A DNA stretch of 64,000 nt from Porites lobata (GCA_942486035.1 CALNXK010000013.1:1711001-1775000); one strand, 5' to 3'. Positions 47,257 through 60,120 are shown, numbered from the stretch's first letter. Notes: generated by a model not told the origin, from the sequence alone. Translations and numbers: made by a program.

Positions 47257-50200
47257 TCAAACTTCGATGCTGCACATTGGCAGTCGAAACCTGCCGAATA
47301 CGTACATTTCCATGGACACTGATGTCCCCAGAAAAATGAAATAGATAACTAGAAAGATACACCCAACTTTTTGGTTCAAGACCCAGTTGTTCAAATAAAG
47401 GACAAAAAAGGCAATAGCCACAGATACCACGATGAAAAAACACGACACAAATAGTCCACGACTGCTGACCTCAATAGGTGCATTCCACGCAGCTGCCTTA
47501 ATAAGCCATGGGACACCCAGACACAGAAGAACATCAAATGTGTTACTTCCCACGTTGTTTGACACGGCCATGTCGCCGTCACCTGAGAGAGAACAAAAAA
47601 GAAAATCAGAACTTTTGGACTGGGGTAACTTTCGGAACTTTCGGAATGGAGGTAAAAGGTAAAAGAGGACATTTATGTCCCTCCCCCTTGCAATCCCCCA
47701 CGTGGTTCGCAATTAACTGACGAACCTCTGTTACAAAGTCAGCTCTGATCATTGGGAATTTCGACTAAATTCGTATCATTTCCCAATCAGGTTTCTCCCA
47801 GATTCAATAGCTGCAATTAGAGATATATAAAAACCCAGAGAGGGGGGGGGGTAATGGGTAAATGAATGTGGATGCTTCTTTTGCGTGCAGTTTGAAAACA
47901 TTATGAAACAAAATATTTTCAAGCGACGCCAGATATCGTACAATTTTTTTATTGTTTAACGCGTTGTCCTGATGTATTTGAGGATAGCGGATATTGGGCA
48001 AAGCGAGAGAAAATACTCTCACCCACTCCCATCGCCTTTCGCCAGCTCCCTTGGTAAATATTTCTCTTTCTCTTCAGCCTCTGCCTGTATGGTGGCGAAA
48101 CAAACTTAAGAAAAGGCACGTACTCCAACAAACGTCTACACTGCACATGTCTTGCGTTCTGGTTGAAGGTTTTTATCTTCTACTGATATGGTCGTGTAGG
48201 ACGTAAATAAAATCTCTCGAGATGAGTTCTGCGATCTACGTGACATTTATGCGAAAGTGTTGTTGCCATTGTAGTACAGTATGTTTTATGTTATTTTTCA
48301 ATTGCAACTGGAATGATAGCATAGCTTACCTTTTCGTGCGATGAACAGACTTGACGAACAATCCGGTACACTGCTTCCAAAAGCGACGAGTGTAAGACCC
48401 ATGACTGAATCCGGGACGTCAAATGTATATCCAATAATAGTAACCATCCAAACGAGGGTATAAGACCAGACTGAAATCCAAGCAAAACAAACTATAAAAG
48501 AAACGGCCACCCACTTCTGGCAAGATTCCTTCTTCACATCTGGGATGGTGAAAAAATACGCTATGTTGATTGGAAGGCCAAGGAACCAGCAAAATCTAGC
48601 CACCAGCCCCTCCGGAGGATTAAATGGCGTCCCTAGCGTGAGATCTGGGACGGGTCGGTGTTTTAAACCGTCTCCTGTAAAAACAAAAGGCGTTGAATTT
48701 AAGTTTCTCCAAACGCACATACTCCTCTTATTGGAAAAACTACAAAACAAATCCGGGGGAATCAGAACGAACGAAGACTACACTTTAGGAAGAAACCCAA
48801 GTAAATAAAAAAGATCGAAAAAAGACTGAAAACAAGGTAGACACACGTCACATCAGCCCCGTGTTGTGGTCATCGACTTTTTTCAAATAAATGGATGTAC
48901 ACTCGGTGTTGACGCCACAAAGTGTCCTACTAAGTCCACGCGCAAACCACCTCATAACAATTACGTTTATCTATTAACCAAACTTTACAAATATGGTGTC
49001 CATGGAGACTTGCTAAACTGGTGTAGAGATTATTTAACAGAACGTCAACAGCGTGTTGTAGTGACTGGTTAACCGTAACCTCTGGTGTCCCACAAGGTTC
49101 TTTGTTGGGACCATTATTCTTCACAGCCTACATCAACGATTTACCGGGGGTAATTAGTAAGGACAGTTCAATTGCTTTGTATGCTGATGACAGTAAAATC
49201 TATAGGGTTATTAGTGCTCAAGGAGATCTGTCTACTTTTCAAAGTGACATAGATAAAATTTCAGATTGGTGTAAGATGAATAAGATGAGAATTAATACCA
49301 AGAAATATAAGATCATGCGAATAACCAGGAAAAAGTTACCCTTAGTTGGGAAGTATAATATTGAAGGTCAACCTTTGGAAAGTGTTAATGTGTATAAAGA
49401 TTTTGGATTATTTACTGCTAGTAATCTTTCATGGACACAACACGTAGATAAAATAACTGCTAAGGCTAATAGGGTTTTAGGGTTGGTTAAGAGGACTTGT
49501 AGGGACTTAAAGGATATTGACACCATGAACACACTTTATTGTAGTCTTGTGAGACCTTTATTAGAATATTCATGCGAAACTTGGAACCCTCATACTAAAC
49601 GTAACATTGATAAATTGGAGGCTGTTCAGCGATGAGCTACCAGATGGATCACTAGGTCTGATGGTGATTATGATACTAGACTATCTAAGCTAAAATTGTT
49701 GTCATTATCTAATTGCAGGTTCACTAGAGATGTTACATTTTTGTAATGTAATTAATGGACATTGATATTGACATTTCAAATAAGATCATATTTTGTAAGG
49801 ACAGAAATACAGGTTACAACTTGAGGAAAAATTACACACAGGACCTTGTTCCAAATTTTAGTAGAACTGATGGTTTTAAATATAGTTTTTTTAACCGTAT
49901 TGTAAATGAATGGAATGGTTTACCCAATCATATTAGAGAATCAAACAGTATTGCAACTTAGAAAAAAAATGTTTTAAGCTTTATTAAGGATAACAAGAAC
50001 ATTTATATTTCTATTTGCATATATTTTTCTTATATTTTAATTAGTAGGGGCATCCCTAGTATAGCGCATTGACGCTTTTGGTTGTCTCCTTCTCCACAAC
50101 TTTTTTTTTTTTCTTATAGTAGTGTTAGCTTATTTCATTTCATTATTTGCTTGTAATGTAGTGGAGTGAATCTGCAATAAATAAATAAATGTTTGATTTA

Positions 50201-53200
50201 AGGTTGTTTTAAGTAAGGAGTGGGATAGCTGTTTTTTATTTTAGTTAGGAAGACACTTTATGATGGTTATTGTCAGTATTTCTTGCTATAAGTGATGTTG
50301 AAATGGACTCAAAGTGTAAGGGGACACTTTGTGACGCCAATTGAGGTCTGCATGCATATTATTGCAAGCATTTCGGAGGAAAAACTCCTGAAACACGAGA
50401 TCTTTATGATCTCACTATTTGAGCCGCTTATCACGAAAATCGAACTATCAAAAGCACAAAAAATCCACCGTCAAAGCTATCCCCAAGAAGAGACCCTCTA
50501 TTCTGTTCCTGTTTTTGAAGTACACGGTTCCTGGTCGTTTCCGATTCCCAATAACATTATAAACTTTACCCGTTAGTGGTTGTTTCTGCCCACCGTCCTC
50601 GTTCCTTTCTTCTTCTTTTTTCTCTTCCTTTTTTCCATCTCCTTTCTCTTCAGGTGTCTTCTGTTCATTAGTGTTAAGTGGTTTCTTCTCTTTTCCTCCG
50701 CTGTGGCTCTGTTCTTCATCAGCAATCTTTTGGTATCCATTGTTGTTTGCTTTGATGCCGTTTAAAGCGTGTAGATCGGATTTAAACTCAGGACTGTTCG
50801 TATTGGTTATTTTATAAAGCCAGGCCTCAATTCGGGGATTGAAGTACATGATGATTAAATATATCAAATAGGAACACGACATGGCCAATGCCTCTGGCCT
50901 GCGAAATAAATAGAAATCACCAAAAAAAGCTTAGCTAAATTTCATTTTGTTCATTGATGATTTTTAAAAAAAAATATGCTCGAATTTTTGACCGAGATGA
51001 TTTCCCTGCTCCGAAATACAAGAAATTAGCAAAGTTTCTGGTACATATTACATCATATCAAATCCTTGGACAATATTTTTCTAGCATAGGGCTTTTGTCA
51101 AATTTGTCATGAGACATTCCCCGAGAAAAAAAACACCAACAACCTCGTTCCCAGAGCTTTTCCGCCTCTCTGGGGAAAACCCCGAAGAGGTTGAGGTTCA
51201 ACAATATAGCTTCCTTGACACTTGTCTCCCATCTTTATCTAAGTCTTGGCTGTGCGGGCCAGTCAAGTGGTTAACTGAAGAGACTACAAATCGATTCAAA
51301 TCAAATGCTGGTTCTTACTTGAGAGTGAAAAACAGGAGTATCGGAAGAGAGAAAAACAAAGCTTTCCGAGCGGAGTAGAGAACCAACAAACTTATCTCAC
51401 ACAAGTGTCGAGGGCAGAATAGAACCCAGGCAACGTTGATGGAAAGCGACTGCCCTCACCACTGCGCCAACCCTTAGTAGCCAAAGGGACTAAAAATAAA
51501 TGTTACATGAAGTTAAAACACTCACCAGGTTACAATGCTATCTATAAGCACCAAGATGAGAATGACAAGACTGAAGAGATAGAACATATTGTCTCTGACG
51601 AGAGGCCACCATGCTAAATACAAAACCTATCATGGACACATCACACAAGTTAGACGAAGAAAGTTAACGACGAAATTGCTTACTTGAAGTTGCTCCTTCA
51701 AATCTCTACATTATGATCATTTATTTTTCGTTCGGAACATGCGCTCTTGAAAGCATATGTCACCTAAAAGTCTAGTACGCCTTTTCTTTTTGGAACATCT
51801 CGGGTTGAACCAAACCGTTTTGTTTGAAGGACGAAGGTGACAAAACGTGATGCACATGCAGCGTTGTTAACGCTTTTATGTGACGTCATAATAGCCCCAC
51901 CCCCTTCCCTTCTAAAATAAGAACATCAAGAACAAACTAGCCTTTTGCTTCGTCTGCTCTTGGCTCCTGGACACTTCTAAGAATGGGCTCATTAAATCAG
52001 CAATTTCTTTGTTGGTAAACCAGTAAGCAGTGATATACATTTTAACATTGCAATCCTGTCTGTAGTGTTCACTCTACCCTGCCTAGAAACCCAATCTAAA
52101 AATACACAGCTGCAGCTTGTTCGTTTTGTTTTCTCCATTCAGAACGCGTGATATTTCAAAAAAGCGTGCAAGCATACACACGTGCATGACATAAACACCC
52201 TCACGTGGTCTAGTTTGGGGAAAAAAAGTTAAAGAGGTCTGATGACGGATAAGGTCATGTCAGGAGTCCGTGAGCCGGAGGGTACTGCCTCCAAAGATTT
52301 ATGTTACAGCGAATTTGAATTTATTTTATTTTTTATTTTTAATTTCTATCTTAATAGAAAATTAGAAAATAAGAAGCATTTCTTGGATATGCCCGCAGTT
52401 AGCAAAAGCTGGTCGAGGCGGGCAGTGTTTACGGTTATTTGTGAATAAAATCTTGCAAAGAAAATATTTACAAGAGCAGAAGATTCAAATTCTACACGAA
52501 TTCACGGACTGAGCACGTTTTTAGACTGACGCAAGATCCTTCCCAGCCAATCAGAAGGCTTGCATAATTGATTAGTTCCTTAGGGGTCAATAGTTAATCA
52601 ATGGAACCGGAGCCAGTCTTGAAATAGTTCCATCCGTGAAAACGCTGTAAATCACGTGGTTTTCCTCTCCTGGTCATGTTCTTACCGTTCCAGCCCCTAC
52701 GCCACATAATCCAATAACGAACAGCACGTTGAATACCGCTGAGCCTAAGATGTTGCCGATCCCAATGTCCCCTTCTGTGATGAAGACACCTATCATTAGA
52801 AAGCAGGAATTTGTCATTAAATCTTTACTAAGGTGTAGAGTCACACTTGCAAAAACTTCCATTCGTTATCAAAACTGCGCGAGTTTCCTGGGTTCTCTAC
52901 AACGAATGTGCATAATATTTGAGCTTATTTGGAAATTTGTGAATAATCCGTAGTTGCATGCTTGTCTACTCGGCGGTCCATATCTGCCTAAATACTTCCT
53001 TAGCTGCCTTTTGGCTTTTTGCACTTCTAGCTCGGACTATATCTCCTAGTTTCTACAGCAATCTCGTTCCCAGCGCTTTATCTACCGAGTGGGTGGTGGA
53101 AAACAGGCCGCAATGTTGGACGCCGAGAAAACCCCGGGAACGAGTTTAGGCCTGTTTATGCACTTGGCATTTGTGAATCCCTAATAGTAAATATCGTGCA

Positions 53201-53583
53201 TCAAAAGCGTAATCTTACAACTCACCAATGATTGAGGCGAATAGTTCGGGAGCTGAATGACCAAAAGCCATGAAAGTAGCACCGGCCACATCAGATTGAA
53301 GTTTCATCTTATCAGAAATAATCTCCAAGCAAGGAACGAAATAATCATCGCAGACAATAGCTATGGCCCAGGATGTGTAACATACAACCAGAAAATGAAT
53401 AACGACTGCACCAAGTCGCCTTTCACGCTGGTTGAACAAATCACTAGGAAATTCTTCAATTGATGGTGGGCTGCAATTTCCGGGATCGTTTGTCACGTGA
53501 ACGAGAGGACGTCTTCCCGTGAATGATCCATCTGAAATGAAACAGAAGGCCGAATGGGCTATTGACTCAGAGGCCATGAGGGA

Positions 53584-53616
<33 letters not shown>

Positions 53617-54660
53617 GTTGGTCAAAAATATCGAGACAAAACAACTTTAGCTAGCAAAACGCGATTCAGCCGCCATTGTTTTGGTTTTCAAAGTCACCGC
53701 TTTTCGCTACTAGTGGACTATAACATATAGCCTAGTAATAGCTCAACCAATCAGAACGCAGCATTGATAACAGACCACTAGATGGATTTTACTAATTAGT
53801 AAAAGAGCTGTATTTTTCCTTACTACAACAAGAGGACATCCAGAGCTGCAATTTTTTCCCTCTATTTTAATATTAATGTACACCAGGGCCGAGTTGTTCA
53901 AAGCTGGGTTAAGATAACCCAGGGTTAGTGCGAGATATGAATTGAGATTTGAAAGCTTCAAAAGCATTTCAGTTTTAATTCTTTTTGTCTACAAGTTGAT
54001 GATTGGAAGGTCTAAAAATAAGAGACAAAATTATCGACTGAGAAAATGCTTTTGAACACAAGAAAAGGTAACCCGGGTTAAATTTAACCTTGGGTTAAGC
54101 GCTAATCGGCCTTCGAACAACTGGGCCCAGTAGGATAAAACGTGAAATGAAATGTGAAATGAAACAAGAAATTTGGAATGGAAAGAGAAATGCGAAATGA
54201 AATGTTAAATGTGAGATCCGAATATATCATTTAATTGATTAGTCCAAAGCTAGCCAATGGCGAAAAGGCGCCAGTTCCTAACCGGGAGTTCACGGGTATA
54301 ATCCCGCTTGTGAGACTTATAAGATCAAATGTCCCACTAAACTACCTTACCCAACAATAACAGAACGCACATGTCATTCTTAGTTGTGGTGATATTCTGT
54401 ACGTACCTTAGCCTGTGTACAGACGTCCCACCTCCCTCAGGAAACATCGGGAGAGGAAACGACGTCTCCTCTCCCGATTTTTCCTGAGGGAGGGGAGGGG
54501 GGGCCTCTATACACAGGCTATACGTACCTAAGACCTCTTCAACTACTTCGATAGGTTTTTCTGTAGTCTCACTGATTGCCTCTCGGAGCCAACTGAAAAA
54601 GCAGAGCACTAAAAGAGCTGCGAATCCCAGTTGAAACTTGAATCGTCTTCTTCGTATCAT
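47257..54660 (-). CDS. SLC24A: K+-dependent Na+/Ca2+ exchanger (NCKX/SLC24 family), seven exons
   Basis: A membrane antiporter expected to export Ca2+ and K+ against Na+. Coding exons in transcript order: 54528-54660, 53226-53531, 52686-52789, 51526-51626, 50570-50898, 48330-48674, 47257-47582. All have GT/AG borders with matching phases, giving 547 residues (human family members have about 500-1100). Domains: signal-anchor at about 8-25; NCSPPSIEEFPSDLF then CDDYFVP; alpha-1 repeat with GHSAPELFASIIG (E140) and GDIGIGNILGSAVFN; a Lys/Glu-rich cytosolic loop at about 245-325; alpha-2 repeat with GSSVPDC (D429, equivalent to the K+-dependence Asp of NCKX2) and GDMAVSNNVGSN. Unusual: AAG is AFG in both repeats, and alpha-1 has His136 where Ser is typical. 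A possible acceptor (TTTGTTCAG) lies 8 bases before the ATG. Introns hold a LINE, a SINE and two MITEs. The subfamily is not resolved. Confidence 0.93.
48890..50200 (+). pseudogene. LINE reverse transcriptase fragment, antisense in NCKX intron 5
   Basis: The plus strand reads KLYKYGVHGDLLNWCRDYL, a stop/frame break, VTSGVPQGSLLGPLFF, then the catalytic YADDS (about 49183), SWTQHVDKITAKANRVLGLV and SLVRPLLEYSCETWNPHTKR. After further breaks comes NGLPNHIRESNSI. The 3' end is an AATAAATAAATAAAT tail (about 50176-50190), as in CR1/jockey-type elements with short-repeat tails. The 5' end is truncated near 48950. At least three disruptions make it inactive. It lies antisense to the host gene between exons 5 and 6. 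Confidence 0.88.
51375..51476 (-). repeat. tRNA-derived SINE in NCKX intron 4
   Basis: The minus strand has an A box (TTGGCGCAGTGGTGAG, 51455-51470) and a B box (GGGTTCTATTCTG, 51415-51427) at tRNA-like spacing, followed by an unrelated tail. It is in the sense orientation of the host gene, between exons 4 and 5. Confidence 0.65.
53885..54130. mobile_element. MITE with GGGCC-AGTTGTTC ends in NCKX intron 1
   Basis: The left end GGGCCGAGTTGTTCAAAGC and right end CTTCGAACAACTGGGCCC are inverted, with subterminal inverted words for TAACCC/GGGTTA. About 245 bp, noncoding. Confidence 0.7.
54400..54529. mobile_element. 112-bp MITE inserted at the exon 1 5' splice site, with 9-bp TSD
   Basis: TACGTACCT occurs at 54400-54408 and 54521-54529 and brackets 54409-54520, which begins TAGCCTGTGTA and ends with its inverse. 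Longer inner arms contain CTCCCTCAGGAAA and its inverse. On the minus strand the duplicated word contains the splice donor AG|GTACGTA of NCKX exon 1, so the insertion created a second donor 121 bases downstream. Confidence 0.85.
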
Positions 54661-56360
54661 AGCTGGAGCTGAACAAACGAAGACGACATTTTGTCAGTCA
54701 CTTACTTATTTCCTGTGCGTCTTCAATTGTTTTCTACAAGAGATGTTTTGAATCGTTGAGGAGCGCCAAATAGTTTCTTGTTAGCGCCCGCCGATGCCAA
54801 GGTTTTCATTCCAATCAAAGTATACCAAACTACTCAACAGCTATCAATTAAAAATCAGGGCAATAAAATAGAACCGATCTCAAACACAAGAGCTTAAAAG
54901 TAGACAAATGTTGGGAAAATTTTGTGTTTTGTGTAATAACTTGCTCCCTTTAACGCCTGACAAGCGAAAACAAAACGTAATGTATACAGAATGGCACAGC
55001 GAAGAATCCTTTTCCGGAGTGGACTCATCGGTTCCTTTGATGCACCCTGATCCAAACGATCCGTTTTCGGATTTTCCCAAAGAAACGCTCCCGAAGTTAA
55101 CATACTTCTTCATCATTCCTCTCGAAATGCAAACTTATGTTGAAGAAACGTCGAGCTCAATTAGTGGCTGTTTTATGAATGCTTAGTAAATAGTATTGGA
55201 AAATTAAAGAATCCGCGTAATGATAAGAACTGGTTAGCGACGGTAATAAGGTTTCATTTGGTGAAAAATGACTCTTACACGAGGCTGCTTCTCCCTTTTG
55301 AAACCATTTCCCTCCATGGCCGCCGCACCCAATGTATCCTCTTTTCACTGTTATTTCATTTCGCATCCTTACATCTACGCACGCATGTTAACTAACGGCA
55401 TTCCACTCACCTTAATAAACGTTTTTCTTCAAAGCAGTCGTAAACAGTAACTTATGGTCCCACTAAAAACAAAAATGTATAAACTTAGAGGAAACTACTA
55501 TTTACCAATTGAATGTTAAATTAACATCGCCACATGGTATATCATTCAGATTCGTATTTATCAGTGCCTCTATTGTTCACTTACTGAATACCCAGGTATT
55601 TCCTTACACACGATTGGTGGTCGAATTGGTGTTTAACGCAATGCAATTTGTTAAGAACGTTGATAGAAAAAGTTTCTTCCCAAATTTCCCATGAAAAATT
55701 GTTTTAAAGTACTCAGTATGCAACCACGGATGACTGGTTTGCTTACATCATGGTTGCTAGGATTGATTTCGATTTTACTAAAAATTCCGACAGCGATCAA
55801 ATGGGATTATAATTCGGCTAACAACTGACACTTTGTCATTACTGCCAAGAAGCCAAACAGTTAAATAATGACCTGACTAAATTCTCCTAGCTAACTTTCA
55901 TGCCTTCTGTTATCTCGAGAAATGTTTTTCGATGAAGTTACTTTTTCGATAAAGTATGCGGCCAAGTCAGGCTCCCAGTAGTTTGTAGAATCTGTTTACA
56001 AAACGAAGTGATTCTGCATGAGATCTTTTTGCAAATTCTTATAACCTTTCTTAAAGGGACATAGTCAGCTACGGGACCGCGCTGACCTGGACACGACTTT
56101 TGCCAGTTTGAAAAGCGTTTACCTCAACCCGAAATCAAATGTATGCGTCGGATACATCTCGAAATCCGCTTCAGTCTTGCCAAGTGTTTCATTCCATCCT
56201 CGATCTTTTACAGAAAACCTCTTTTTGAGCAAAAGTTAACTCATCCTATGACATTATTTCATCATATTTGGTTAACAACAGTATCCAAAGAAACATGAAC
56301 AGAAGAGGTGAGAAACGCGTAGGCGCCAAATCGCCTTTGTTTACCAAAATAACAAAAGAG
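54661..56360. other. Upstream flank of NCKX; weak dispersed repeat at 54930-55110
   Basis: The promoter of the exchanger must lie here or further on. A 5'UTR intron is suggested by the acceptor near 54668. The stretch 54930-55110 resembles sequences I associate with dispersed coral repeats (recollection only, low certainty). No gene called. Confidence 0.35.
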
Positions 56361-56660
56361 AGTCCTTACACAAGGCTTGTGCAAGATGCTTACAGAACGC
56401 GTAAGAAGGCTTACACAAGGCTTGTGTAAGATACTTACAGAGGGCTTGTGTAAGAGTCTTACAGAACGCCTAAGAAGGCTTACAGAAGGCTTGTGTAAGA
56501 GTCTTTACACAGGGCCTTTGTAAGATAATTGCACAAGGCTTGTCTTACAGAAGGCTTCTTTAAGATACTTACGGAAGGCTAAGAGTCATTATTGACAGCT
56601 TGTATAAGAAAGGCCTGTGAATCGCTTAGGGTCTTTTCTAAAGGCTTGTGTAAGAGCCGT
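56361..56660. repeat. Palindromic minisatellite (CTTACACAAGG/CTTGTGTAAG)
   Basis: About 15 imperfect units built from CTTACA, GAAGGCTTGTGTAAGA and close variants. The best unit, 56410-56430, is a perfect palindrome: CTTACACAAG, a central G, then its reverse complement. Many other units keep the dyad partly. Noncoding. Confidence 0.8.
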
Positions 56661-57870
56661 TATACTATGTGCAAACGTGTTTGGCATCCATCTTTAAAAC
56701 CGTTTTTGTACGCCATTAGAATCGTTGATGTATTTTTTGCGATTGAAATGATAAATGCCACTTGCAAAGTATCGTTGGCGATTATCGGTTAACGATGGTT
56801 GTCCGCTCCGCTTGAAAGAGTCCTTCTCTTATTTCTTTTTCTTTTTTGAGAACATCTCAAGATATTGGGGATGATTTAGTCGTTTTTAATCCTCCCAAGT
56901 TACCCACAACACAAATGATACTTTTATCTGAGTTCCTATATGCGACTTTATTTTCAAAACTTCAACAAACAACAAATAACAGTAAAAAATAATCAATAAT
57001 CGGTAGAGGATTTTTCCTATGCTATATGCATGGCTCCGTCTCTTTTTCTTTCTATATAAATTCATAAAATGTTAAATATGACGTTCGAATCAACGTATTC
57101 ACTGTAAGGTTCGTTTTTTCATTTTGACTCTAGTCCTATACTTCTATGTCCTGAGCAACGCTATTTAAAAAATTACGTAAATAGCAATACAATTTTATAA
57201 AACCCCACTTGTCGATTATTCAATTTTTCTTTTCTACATGCATAAAATTAAAACAATGTTGTCACATCAATGGTAACCACATTCAACACTCATCTAACAT
57301 TGATATGTAGAGATCAAAATATAGGTCTCTTGTGTAATCTCAGCCTGATATTTTCTTAATAGCCCGCATTCGATATATTTACATTCTAATTCGCCATCCC
57401 CGGAAGAGACTTGAGCACAAAGAAAAGCGGTATCCAACGCTTAGTTATGACCAAATTATAATCATAATCAAAACACAATCACCTGTTTATATACACATTG
57501 TATTATTTAAATATGGAATTGTTTTTTGAAAAAAAAAAAGATGTATTCAATTTCTAAGTTGTCCTCAGTGTCACCTGTTGAGATAACAACAAAACAAAAC
57601 TGTAAACAAAAAAAAAACTGCTTGCGTCGTATAAAACCACACCGTCACTAAATTAGCTGACGACTTAAGAATGTAACTATGTCAAGTTAACACTCACAGT
57701 AATATTACCTTTTGTTTAAATTTTTCGATCAGCCTTTTTCTTACCTTTTATTTTCGTGTTCAAAAACAAATAACGCAGGCGTTTGTATCAATGGACGTCA
57801 CTTCAAGTCCATCTTGACTTACAATCACTATAGACCGAATAAAATATTACCTGACTTATTTGTTAACAAA
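56661..57870. other. AT-rich intergenic DNA
   Basis: No gene or recognisable repeat. Confidence 0.45.
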
Positions 57871-57950
57871 ATAATATAATGATAATAATAACAATAACAA
57901 TAATAATAATAATAATGACAATGATAATAATAATAATAAAATAAAAAAGA
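57871..57950. repeat. (AAT)n microsatellite
   Basis: An interrupted ATA/AAT trinucleotide run with occasional GAT and AAC units. Confidence 0.9.
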
Positions 57951-58285
57951 TGAATCTTTATTAACATATGACCTGTTTACATTCCACTATCATAGACTAA
58001 AATACTAATTTAAAAGCTCACGTCATTATCGACTTTCTAAAATTATAGGACATACGCTTGATTAATAAAATGATAAAATTTCTAAAATTTATTTCCACCA
58101 CTTCGACATTCTCGCTAAAACGTGTAGTACACTGTTGACGGCTATCGCTTTTTCCCGCCCAAACGACGCTGGCTCACGCGCGAGCACTACATATTAGCAG
58201 GGTCGTAACAAGGTTTATTATATACGTACTGAAAAATACTCACCAAAAATCTATGTCGTAAATTTTCGTACGCAAATTAGTTCTA

Positions 58286-58397
58286 GCCAATAAGAGGAGC
58301 GAACGATGGTTTTTACATGTAAAAAAAATGATACCTCCAATCAGAATCGCGAATGATGTTTTTTCACGTGTGAGAAAAAATGATACGTCCAATCAGA
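58286..58397. promoter_or_regulatory. Duplicated CCAAT-containing unit
   Basis: A unit of about 48-50 bases (GCGAAYGATG, a T run, ACATGT/CACGTG, an A run, ATGATAC, TCCAATCAGAA) occurs at 58299-58346 and 58348-58397, with another CCAAT at 58287. CCAAT boxes plus E-box-like cores suggest a promoter, possibly for the 58443-58772 region, but no gene could be confirmed there. Confidence 0.3.
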
Positions 58398-58399
58398 AG

Positions 58400-60120
58400 C
58401 CACAGAGGTGTGTGAGTTTCGCGCCAAAATTCCCGCCTTTTATTGCAGCTTGCAGTGCCGCTTCGCACACATTCAACTAGAAAAGTTTTACTCAAAGAGT
58501 TTTTCTCGCTAAAAAAAGGGAAAAACATTTCGGAAATGGAGTGGAATAGTTTCGTTTGTTTCACAATCGATAAAAAAAACGGTAGAGAGCTGGCGAAACA
58601 ACAGCGGAAAGGGATAAACAGAACGAGACGTAAGCTTTTGTTGTGCTTTTTGTCGGAGCTACTTTGCCTTTCATTTAAGCTTAAGCTTATATTGAAACCG
58701 GCCATTTTACTTAAATTCACTCATTTTCAATTGCGCATTGAAAACAAACAGTTAAGATCTGGGTTGGATTAACTGCGTATACTTTATAAAAAACTGACAA
58801 CAAAGGTTTCTCATTTCTTTTACAATTATTCACATCATTTACTGACTGCAGAATTAAGGTTGGTTCCAGTCTATTCTTTCGAGTTATCATAATTTCAGTC
58901 TATCATAATACTTTCCACTTAACAGTTCTCATTACAATATATCTTGTAATGAACCTTTAGTTTAGTGCTCTGTTGGGGACGTTTACGCCTTTCTTTTAAA
59001 ATGTGATCAATTCCGCAATTCGCCAACGAAACAAGCAAAAGAAAACATCAACTTAGTCAAGAGAGAATGATAATAGCTCGTTCTCTCTTGACTTTGTCAA
59101 AGTTAAAAGGCGTTTGCGCTAGGTACACGTAGCTTTGTCTCAGTCGTCGCCTTGGTAGCACCGGTTATCCAACTGAGTTCAGGTGTGTCACAAGTCATAC
59201 ATCACCATCCGAGTATCCTTATACACGCGTTTCGTATTGGTGTAGAGAGTCTAAAGGTGTATGCACGTGGGGAGAAAAGTTGTAGAGATGAAGGCAGCCC
59301 CATTGCAGGGGGGTCTGGGGGCACACTCCCCCAGAAAATTGTTAAATTTGTAGACTCAGAAATACCATTTGCGGAGTTTTTTGCGGGATATCTTCAGTAA
59401 ATTAATACGCAGGGACATTTTTGTGTCTTCTCGTCCCCTCAATGTTGGTATTCACGATTTGGTCACTGAATCGCAATAAACAACATTGGGAGGGAAAGGG
59501 GAAGCGCGGGAAGGGAAAAAACGGCGTTTGCGTTAAGTGTCCCAACTATTTTTGTCCGAGACTGTAGTTGTTTATTTTTACCCATCCCTGGTGTTATTGG
59601 CAAGATTCGGTGTTTATGTGAAAAACAGAGGGCAGTGATGCCGTCAGAATTATGGAATAATAAAAGGACAAACGAAATACTAACAGAAACACACCAATAG
59701 TGCAAAAAAGGTACCCGTCATCCCGATTTAATGATAAAAAATGCTTTTCCGGAAATTAAAAATATTTTTCTTTAATTTAGCTGTACATGTACACACGTGC
59801 GTGTGTTCGTATATGGATCCTACGTTCATGAGATCTCCTTGAGCAAAGATTCGCTTGACCAACGACTAGCACCTACAGAACTCCACAAAACCTTTCGCTA
59901 GCGTATGAACAACAATAGCTTACAAAATGCTAATATAACTTGCAAAAGCTGTAGCGACAGGAAATTTGAAGAATCTATCATGGCTTCACAATTTACAGCA
60001 ATTTATTTCCAGACTAGGGATTGTGTTTCCTGGATTTTGGACGATCCAGCCTAGCCTTGTAGGCTAATATCACAGATATTTAACCGCAGCCACAAGCTTC
60101 AACAATTTGCCATATCTTTC
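58400..60120. other. Intergenic DNA without supported gene
   Basis: Opposing open frames at 58364-58720 and 58443-58772 overlap and neither has a family signature. A short palindrome surrounds GGGGGTCTGGGGGCACACTC near 59310. Confidence 0.4.

Noticed and set aside
47432..47720. Plus-strand frames of 70-76 codons
   Set aside because: They are antisense shadows of NCKX exon 7, which has matching splice phase and a clear alpha-2 motif.
58364..58772. Opposed 109- and 118-codon frames
   Set aside because: They overlap each other on opposite strands, and neither has a domain, signal peptide or splice support.
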